Notes under the pieces: model-generated
What the model was told of the DNA's origin: nothing
What the model saw: only the letters and a program-made list of their open reading frames with translations
The model's database searches: none
Shown: piece by piece, positions 57,715-64,000 of the stretch
Position numbering within the stretch: the first letter of the stretch is position 1
Layout: every line of letters begins with the position of its first letter
Assembly: GCA_900766925.1 (NCBI GenBank)
Contig: CAAFXG010000343.1
Coordinates: 1-64,000, forward strand
DNA: 64,000 nucleotides
Direction of reading: 5' to 3'
DNA from: Lachnospiraceae bacterium
Lineage (GTDB): Bacteria > Bacillota > Clostridia > Lachnospirales > Lachnospiraceae
Translations under genes and position numbers: made by a program

Positions 57715-59328
57715 ATGATGCATACAAGTATTAAAATGGATACACCTTGTGAACCAATTAATATTACCCCTCTTAATCCTCTAATCTCTAAATGCCAGAT
57801 TAAGGTTTGTTATGTTGGCGATGAACCTAATCGTAATCGTAGTATCATTACTAAAGATGTTGCGCGCCAAATAGCTAATAGTCTTCCTGGTAGTCCAATT
57901 GTTGGATATTATAATGAAGTCGAAGGCGATTTTGAAGAACACAATAGAACTATTAGTATTTCTAATGGGCAATTTAGAGTTAAGGATGGAACAAGACCTT
58001 ATGGTTTTGTTGATTTAGGAGCCAAATGTTGGTTCCAAAAATTTTTAGATGATGGTGAAAATGAACACGAATATCTCATGACTGAAGGTTATTTGTGGAC
58101 AGGCCAGTATCCAGAAACCAAGCGCATTATTGAAAAAGGTAATAATCAATCTATGGAATTAGATGATAAATTGCTTAATGCGCATTGGACAAAAGATAGT
58201 AATGGAAAACCTAAATTTTTCATTATAAATGAGGCAATTGTGTCTAAATTATGTATATTAGGTGAAGAATGCGAGCCTTGTTTCGAAGGTTCTAGTATCA
58301 CCAATGTTCAGTTCTCATTCGAGGATGATTTTAAACAACAATTGTTCTCAATGATGAATGAACTAAAAGAACTATTAAGTAAAGGAGGAACGCAAGTGTT
58401 TACTACATATGCAGTAAAAGTCGGTGACGATTTGTGGAATGCTATTTATGCATTTGTTGATGAAAGACAGTATGCAAGCATTGACGCTGTATTGAGTGAA
58501 GGCGAAAGAAATTTTGCTGTATTAAAAGATAATGCTGGCAATTTTTATAGTCTTGATTTTACAGTTGCAGAAGATGGTGCCATTCAACTTGCTGATGAAG
58601 TTGTTGCAATGGATAACTATACTCCATCAGAAGAGCCTCAGTTTGCCTTAGCAGATGTCGAAAAATTTGTAAATGAATACAAGTGCGGCGGTGGCAGCTC
58701 TTCTTCTACAGATGATAAGAAAAAGAAGAAGAAATTTGCAAAACAGGGCAAAGATGATAAATCTGATGACCCTGATTCTGAAGATAATTCAGAAGGTGAT
58801 AGCTCTGATTCTTCTGGTGAAGATGATGACGATAATGATCCTGACGATGACGACGAAGGGTCAGACGACATGGGCAAAGATGGTAAAGATGATAAGAAGA
58901 AAAAGAAATATAATTTGGAGGAGATTCCAGAATATATTGATTTGACTTCTAAATATTCTGAATTAGAGTCTAAATATAATGCTCTAGTTATTGAAAAAGA
59001 GAATTTGGAATCTCAGCTTGAGCCTCTAAAGAAGTTTAAGTTAGATACTGAAAGAGTGCAGAAGCAGGATATGATTAAAAATCAATTCTATATGCTAAAT
59101 GATGAAGACAAGAAAGATGTCGTAGATCACATTGATGAATATTCTCTTGAAGATATTGAGGCTAAGCTTTCTGTAATTTGTGTTCGCAACAAGGTAAGTT
59201 TCGCAGCCCTTGATGACGATAACCAGCACAATGATCCAACCACTTATAATTTGGGTGGTAATTTGTTCCAGGATGAGTCTACTCCAGCTTGGGTGAAGGC
59301 TGTCCTTGAAAAAGCGAAGACATTATAA
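57715..59328 (+). CDS. Prohead protease fused to scaffold
   Basis: 537 aa. Residues 1-195 fit a prohead-protease (XkdF-like) domain: GSPIVGYYNEVEGDFEEHNR, LWTGQYPETKRI, SMELD and CILGEECEPCFEGS. Residues 230-310 form a beta domain. An acidic low-complexity linker (SEDNSEGDSSDSSGEDDDDN) follows, then a coiled coil (420-450) and C-terminal helix. The single chain probably supplies both scaffold and maturation protease. Confidence 0.82.
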   Translation: MMHTSIKMDTPCEPINITPLNPLISKCQIKVCYVGDEPNRNRSIITKDVARQIANSLPGSPIVGYYNEVEGDFEEHNRTISISNGQFRVKDGTRPYGFVDLGAKCWFQKFLDDGENEHEYLMTEGYLWTGQYPETKRIIEKGNNQSMELDDKLLNAHWTKDSNGKPKFFIINEAIVSKLCILGEECEPCFEGSSITNVQFSFEDDFKQQLFSMMNELKELLSKGGTQVFTTYAVKVGDDLWNAIYAFVDERQYASIDAVLSEGERNFAVLKDNAGNFYSLDFTVAEDGAIQLADEVVAMDNYTPSEEPQFALADVEKFVNEYKCGGGSSSSTDDKKKKKKFAKQGKDDKSDDPDSEDNSEGDSSDSSGEDDDDNDPDDDDEGSDDMGKDGKDDKKKKKYNLEEIPEYIDLTSKYSELESKYNALVIEKENLESQLEPLKKFKLDTERVQKQDMIKNQFYMLNDEDKKDVVDHIDEYSLEDIEAKLSVICVRNKVSFAALDDDNQHNDPTTYNLGGNLFQDESTPAWVKAVLEKAKTL

Positions 59329-59353
59329 AATTATTAAGGAGGAAAAACAGACT

Positions 59354-60418
59354 ATGTTTAAAGATTTTTTAAACTCTAAGTTGACTGGCGGCGCTGTTGC
59401 AGGCAACAAGACTGGTCTTATGAATATGCCAAAGTCTCAAGCTCACGTAGACAATGGCGGTTTCGTAGAGTTTGGATATGGTCAGGTTGAGCCTAACCAC
59501 CTTTCTGCTCAGAGAAATGGCCAGATCTATGCACAGTTACCTGCTGCTCCTAGCATCGAGATTCTCGAGCAGGGTCAGTTCGTAAAATATGATTATGCCG
59601 CAAATAATAATGGTATTGGTGAAGTAAACTTCACCGGTGCAGGCGAATGGATGCTCGTATATAATGAAATTAAACTTTATCGCGATCATCTTGATGGTAC
59701 TAAGCAGTGGGATTGCGAATTCGCAATGATTAAGGATGATTATCAGGCTCGTATTTATAGCCCATATGATTATGAAGTTCCTGAAGAGATGTATCATAAT
59801 GGACTCTACCTCAATGGTAAGGATGAGTTTGGTGCTTCTTCTAAGACATTAAAGAGATATTTCACTGCTGAGCATCCTACTAAGAATGAAAATGGTGTAG
59901 TATACTTCAAGTCTATTGATATTGATGGCGTTCGTTGTGAGATTACTCCTACTATTGCCCCTAATAAGGATACTGGTCTTCTTGAAGTTACTAAAGCGGT
60001 ATTTACTTATAAAGGTAAGCAATATGAAATTGATCCTAAGTCTGGTGACACAAAGGAGCCAATTCCAGTTACTTATGCTTTTGATGATGTAACTCTTAAT
60101 ACCGTAGACCCTTATGAACCAAACTTTACTAATGATCCTTGGGGACGTCTTGGTCTTTACAGAGAAAAGAAGATGCCAGAAGGTACTTCTATGGTTCCTC
60201 GTGTATTCAAGACTATGCCTGGTGATATTTTCACCACTAATATGGTAGCTGAAAGAGTTCTTGCTGTAGGCGATAAGTTAACTCCTAATGACAAGGGTAT
60301 TCTTGCTAAGTTCGCAACAGGTGATGGTGTAGCAGCTCCATCAATGGTATGGCAGGTAGTTAAAGTTTATGATATGCCAGACGGCCAGCAGGCTGTTAAG
60401 GTAATGAGAATCGCGTAA
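59354..60418 (+). CDS. Head structural protein (decoration or minor capsid)
   Basis: 354 aa from MFKDFLNSKLTGGAVAGNKT at 59354, after AAGGAGG. Beta-rich; FVKYDYAANNNGIGEVNFTG resembles capsid-associated proteins. Codon use favours frequent, pyrimidine-rich codons like the capsid gene, pointing to high expression. Exact role not assigned. Confidence 0.75.
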   Translation: MFKDFLNSKLTGGAVAGNKTGLMNMPKSQAHVDNGGFVEFGYGQVEPNHLSAQRNGQIYAQLPAAPSIEILEQGQFVKYDYAANNNGIGEVNFTGAGEWMLVYNEIKLYRDHLDGTKQWDCEFAMIKDDYQARIYSPYDYEVPEEMYHNGLYLNGKDEFGASSKTLKRYFTAEHPTKNENGVVYFKSIDIDGVRCEITPTIAPNKDTGLLEVTKAVFTYKGKQYEIDPKSGDTKEPIPVTYAFDDVTLNTVDPYEPNFTNDPWGRLGLYREKKMPEGTSMVPRVFKTMPGDIFTTNMVAERVLAVGDKLTPNDKGILAKFATGDGVAAPSMVWQVVKVYDMPDGQQAVKVMRIA

Positions 60419-60437
60419 GGGAAAGGAGGAAAAGTAA

Positions 60438-61553
60438 ATGTTAGATAGAAAAAATTTAGTTGCTCTTATGAAGCAAGTTGCTAAGGCTGATCCTTCTGCT
60501 CCTACTTCTTACAGCTTTAATGGACAGACCCTTTCCTATGAGGCTATGAATGAGACTCTTCGTGCAGAAATGAATGAGTTGGCCGGCACTTACGCATTAT
60601 ATCGTGAAAATAGAAATACTATTTTCTCCATGATTGAGGAAACTCTTGATGAGGTTCTTCCTAAGAAGGTTGTTCAGCAATATGAGCAGTTTGCTGAAGT
60701 TAAGACATTTGCTCAGGGTGATAAGCCTGTATTCCGTCGCCCAATCACAAGCCAGCGTGCTCGTGCTAAGCAGTTCATCACTCGTGTTGGTCTTGCTGGT
60801 ATGTATGAAGTATTCAAGCTCGGTCCTGCTGAGAATGAAAGCTTCGAAGTTCGTACTAGCGCTATCGGCGGAGCTGCTCAGATCGGTTTTGAGGAATTCC
60901 TCGACGGTCGTGTAGATTTCGCAGAAGTGACTAAGATCATCATGGATGGTATGGATGAACTTATTTATAAGGAAGTTGCAGCTGCATTGAAGGCATCTGT
61001 TAACCAGTTACCTCCTGCAAATCGCGTTGCCGCTGCAGGTTTCGATGAAGATGCAATGGATCGTTTAATTATGATCGCTGCAGCTTATGGTACTCCTACT
61101 ATTTACTGCACTTACGAATTTGCTGTTCGTATGATTCCTCAGGAAGCTTGGAGATATACTGAAGCTATGAAGACTGAGCTTTGGAATACTGGCCGTCTTG
61201 CTAGCTATAAGGGAACTAAGGTCGTTATTCTTGAGCAGGGCTTCGAAGATGAGACCAATAGCCGTAAAGTAATCGATCCTGGCTATGCTTGGGTAATTCC
61301 TACTGGCGCAGATGGTAAGCCTGTTAAGATCGCATTTGAGGGTGGCACTATTGTTGATGAGTACACTAATTACGATCGTTCTCGTGAAATTCAGGTTTAT
61401 AAGAAGGTTGGCGTTGTTTGCATGCTTGCTAACAATATTTGCGCTTATGTAGATACTTCATTGCTCGGTAAGATGGGTACTTGGAACCTTGATGGTGTTA
61501 CTAATCACGTCATCACTTATGATGGACGTCTTTCTGGTAACGCAGGTGCGTAA
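60438..61553 (+). CDS. Major capsid protein (HK97 fold)
   Basis: 371 aa. N-arm with helix ALYRENRNTIFSMIEETLDE, E-loop region (FAQGDKPVFRRPITSQ), P-domain spine helix YKEVAAALKASVNQLP and A-domain PTIYCTYEFAVRMIP: the usual HK97 order. Strong site GGAAAGGAGG and terminator right after it suggest very high expression. Confidence 0.88.
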   Translation: MLDRKNLVALMKQVAKADPSAPTSYSFNGQTLSYEAMNETLRAEMNELAGTYALYRENRNTIFSMIEETLDEVLPKKVVQQYEQFAEVKTFAQGDKPVFRRPITSQRARAKQFITRVGLAGMYEVFKLGPAENESFEVRTSAIGGAAQIGFEEFLDGRVDFAEVTKIIMDGMDELIYKEVAAALKASVNQLPPANRVAAAGFDEDAMDRLIMIAAAYGTPTIYCTYEFAVRMIPQEAWRYTEAMKTELWNTGRLASYKGTKVVILEQGFEDETNSRKVIDPGYAWVIPTGADGKPVKIAFEGGTIVDEYTNYDRSREIQVYKKVGVVCMLANNICAYVDTSLLGKMGTWNLDGVTNHVITYDGRLSGNAGA

Positions 61554-61572
61554 TTAATAAATAACCAAATTA

Positions 61573-61613
61573 GATGGGGGAGAAGGGGTAAACTCCCTCT
61601 TCCCCATTTTTTT
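61573..61613 (+). terminator. Terminator after capsid gene
   Basis: ATGGGGGAGAAGG/CCTCTTCCCCAT imperfect stem followed by TTTTTTTT; probably partial, to raise capsid mRNA over downstream genes. Confidence 0.82.
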
Positions 61614-61641
61614 TATTTGAGATAAAGGAGATATAAAAATT

Positions 61642-62262
61642 ATGATTAATCAAGACACAATGTATAACGTAAAGAATAGAAGTTCTAGCGTTGTCGTATA
61701 TAGAATTCCAGAGAACAATATTCGTAGAGAATTTGCTCCTGGAGAAACGAAGAAAATCGCATTTGGCGAGTTAGAAAAGCTTACTTATCAGGCTGGTGGA
61801 CGTGAGTTGCTTGAGAACTTTTTACAGATTGTTGATGAAGCTGTCACCTCAGACTTGAATGTTCATCGTGAAGTTGAATATGATATGTCCGAAGCACAGA
61901 TTAAAGATTTACTTTTATCAGGTTCTCTTGACGCTTTCTTAGATGCACTTGATTTTGCTCCAATTGGCGTTATTGATCTTATTAAAACTCTCTCAGTTCA
62001 ATTGCCATTAACCGATCTTAATAAGAGACGTGCTCTTAAAGAAAAGACAGGTTTTGATGTTGATAGAGCTATTGTCCACATCGAAGAAGAGCGTGCAGCT
62101 GAACAAAGCAATAAAATTGATACTTCTGAGGCGGCTCCTACTCGTAGAGTAAAGACTGAAACCGCTCCTGCGGGCCGTAGAACTACTTCTAATTATAAAG
62201 TAACTAAACGCGCCGATGCTGAAGGAGAAGTAAGCACAGAAAAAGCTACTACTGCTGAATAA
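61642..62262 (+). CDS. Head-module protein, 206 aa
   Basis: MINQDTMYNVKNRSSSVVVY; N-half beta-rich with FAPGETKKIAFGELEKL, C-half basic and disordered (TRRVKTETAPAGRRTTSNYK). Likely virion or head-assembly protein by position. Confidence 0.72.
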   Translation: MINQDTMYNVKNRSSSVVVYRIPENNIRREFAPGETKKIAFGELEKLTYQAGGRELLENFLQIVDEAVTSDLNVHREVEYDMSEAQIKDLLLSGSLDAFLDALDFAPIGVIDLIKTLSVQLPLTDLNKRRALKEKTGFDVDRAIVHIEEERAAEQSNKIDTSEAAPTRRVKTETAPAGRRTTSNYKVTKRADAEGEVSTEKATTAE

Positions 62263-62288
62263 ATAATTAGTTTATAGGAGGAATTATA

Positions 62289-62933
62289 ATGGCTGAGACA
62301 CCAAATGGCTTTATGTCAAATGATGACATTAATGGAGTTACTGCTAACTCCGGAACTTTATTTTCAGCTATCTATAATCGCTTTCTTGAGAAAATAACTG
62401 ACGATATGTACATGGAACTCACCCCAGAAGATACAGTGCGTGACTTACAAAACTTATTGATTGATGCAATTCCAGGCTTTGAGTTCCCTCGCGTTTGTCT
62501 TGATGACTATCTCCTACAAACTGAAGTTATTAATGAAGCAGACGCGAAGCCAGGAGATTTTATTCTGGCTGTTCTGTGGGGTGAGCTTTCCGAAGACAAC
62601 GATAAAAAAGCACCTAATGTATTAGTTGAACGATCTTTTTTTAAAGCTAAATTATCATCTGAGGAAATTAATATTTTAGCACTGTTGATGAAACAAGGTT
62701 GGGTTGAACGACAGGTAGCCTCGATTGAAAATATTAGAATGAAATATTCTGGCCCTGATTTTAAAATGACTTCACAAGCAAATCATTTGTCGAAGTTATT
62801 AACGCTTCTCGATGAAGCAAGACGTGATTCTTTTCATATGCAGCGTTTGTATAAACGTAGAAAGAAGGACGAAAATGGAGTTTATCAGTCTAACTGGTCA
62901 GTCCTCCGAGAAAAAAGCGCCCTTAGAAAATAA
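62289..62933 (+). CDS. Head-completion-type protein, 214 aa
   Basis: MAETPNGFMSNDDINGVTAN; helical (AIYNRFLEKITDDMYMELTP), with KKAPNVLVERSFFKAKLSSE in the middle. Position fits a connector or head-tail joining protein. Confidence 0.72.
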   Translation: MAETPNGFMSNDDINGVTANSGTLFSAIYNRFLEKITDDMYMELTPEDTVRDLQNLLIDAIPGFEFPRVCLDDYLLQTEVINEADAKPGDFILAVLWGELSEDNDKKAPNVLVERSFFKAKLSSEEINILALLMKQGWVERQVASIENIRMKYSGPDFKMTSQANHLSKLLTLLDEARRDSFHMQRLYKRRKKDENGVYQSNWSVLREKSALRK

Positions 62934-63216
62934 ATATGGAATAGAAATCACAAGTCAGGACCTTAGAAAAAATGTTCAACGCTTAACCAACCAATTATGG
63001 AAGCTACTTCCAATGCGTGAGAACAATGAAGATTGGGAAAAACAACTAATTACTGTTACAATAGAAATCGCTGGTCTAAAAGAAATTTTTTCTGATGGTG
63101 CAGCGATTTTACAATTACTTAGTAAATTAGAAGGATTGCGTGTTGTAGATACAACTTTTGAACTTTATAGGAAGACAATTTTTGAATGTATTAGTCTTAT
63201 CCAGGGGTTAAACTAA
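62875..63216 (+). CDS. Head-tail module protein, 113 aa
   Basis: From MEFISLTGQSSEKKAPLENK at 62875 (AGAAGGAC site), overlapping the previous gene by 59 nt and the next by the A of TAATG. Helical; unknown role. Confidence 0.68.
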   Translation: MEFISLTGQSSEKKAPLENKYGIEITSQDLRKNVQRLTNQLWKLLPMRENNEDWEKQLITVTIEIAGLKEIFSDGAAILQLLSKLEGLRVVDTTFELYRKTIFECISLIQGLN

Positions 63217-64000
63217 TGTCAGGTTATGAACAAAAAGATAACCGCAATACTTCTTTAAATTTAATGAGTCGAAGATTAGGTGTTTTTAATAGAAACAGAC
63301 CGCAAGATATTGGTAAACCACCCATGGTTCCAGATGATGAACCTCCAAAAGGTGAACCAATTCGACCAATTACAGACTCTGCGCTGGTTGGCGTTGCCAA
63401 TCAAGAAGCATTGTTGCGTATTAATGGCGGTCCTTCGCAACAAGAAAGAATGATATTTGATAAGCGCCGCACTCTTGATAGAGCTGTGTTATATTCATAC
63501 CAAGGTGCATTGGTAAAAAATATACTTGCGGCAGAGGATGATAAGCCTGAAAGGGCACTTATTAATCCTAATAAAAATAAAGTAGATTACGATGATAAAG
63601 TTATTTCTATACCATATGAGTATGGAATGACTGTTGGAGACGTATTTGAATGGATAGGTACTAAAACTTATTGGTTAATTTATCTTCAAGATTTAACAGA
63701 ACTCGCTTATTTTAGAGGGGATATCAGAAGATGCTCATATGAAATTAGCTGGGAAGACGAAGATGGTTTGCATTCAACATATGCGGCAATTCGCGGTCCT
63801 GTTGAAACTAAGATTGATTATATCCAAAAACATCAAATTAGTATTGATAATCCTAACCATTCTTTACATATTTTAATGCCTCGAAATAAAGATACTTTGA
63901 CATATTTTCAGCGATATTCAAAGTTTTATTTACAAGATCCTGAAGAAGGAGCGCTACAAGTATGTTGGCGTGTTGAGGCGACAGACTGGATTAGCACTCC
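63216..64000 (+). CDS. Head-closure-type protein, partial
   Basis: Frame opens MSGYEQKDNRNTSLNLMSRR and stays open to the window end (261 codons). FDKRRTLDRAVLYSYQGALV and EYGMTVGDVFEWIGTKTYWL suggest a beta-barrel stopper or connector protein, by position and pattern. Confidence 0.72.
   Translation, partial: MSGYEQKDNRNTSLNLMSRRLGVFNRNRPQDIGKPPMVPDDEPPKGEPIRPITDSALVGVANQEALLRINGGPSQQERMIFDKRRTLDRAVLYSYQGALVKNILAAEDDKPERALINPNKNKVDYDDKVISIPYEYGMTVGDVFEWIGTKTYWLIYLQDLTELAYFRGDIRRCSYEISWEDEDGLHSTYAAIRGPVETKIDYIQKHQISIDNPNHSLHILMPRNKDTLTYFQRYSKFYLQDPEEGALQVCWRVEATDWIST

Overview
The window is a piece of a large, AT-rich tailed-phage genome whose host is probably a Gram-positive Clostridia/Firmicutes bacterium (inference). 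The evidence is a contiguous head module (terminase, portal, protease/scaffold, HK97-like capsid), strong AGGAGG ribosome-binding sites, sigma-70-type promoters with 17-bp spacers, a SigA-like sigma factor and an array of tRNA genes that mostly encode CCA.

Layout. 1-5.1 kb (minus strand): 15 conventional tRNA genes, the phage sigma factor, small ORFs, and at least two tRNAs whose 3' half precedes the 5' half (circularly permuted Phe and Pro), with a weaker third candidate. 5.1-12.5 kb (minus): a tightly overlapping operon encoding a YcaO enzyme, two U32-like cysteine proteins, two radical SAM enzymes, a small protein and a virion-like protein with a repeated Cys/Phe tail. It looks like a peptide-modification (RiPP-type) system carried by a phage. 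12.5-29.9 kb: mostly minus-strand metabolic, regulatory and zinc-ribbon genes (M20 peptidase, SprT-like, VWA, two phosphoesterases), then a short plus-strand block with a ribbon-helix-helix protein, a replication-type protein and an iteron-like array of TTTGCAAA motifs.

30-49 kb is an accessory (probably early) region of about 37 small minus-strand genes. Most have their own near-consensus promoter. It holds four near-identical winged-helix genes behind stacks of promoters, three copies of a second small family, two DnaQ-like exonucleases, nucleotide-metabolism enzymes and candidate anti-defence proteins. Scattered through it are eleven GC-rich hairpins with unrelated stem sequences but a similar loop. 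Several sit directly at the start of a plus-strand promoter and are followed by a terminator, so they look like a family of 60-80 nt RNAs. A tandem array of six hairpins lies at its left edge.

49.1-50.7 kb holds minus-strand genes. From 50.8 kb to the end everything is on the plus strand: terminase-associated proteins, large terminase, two homing-type endonucleases, portal, protease-scaffold fusion, structural protein, major capsid protein and head-completion genes. The last gene runs off the window.
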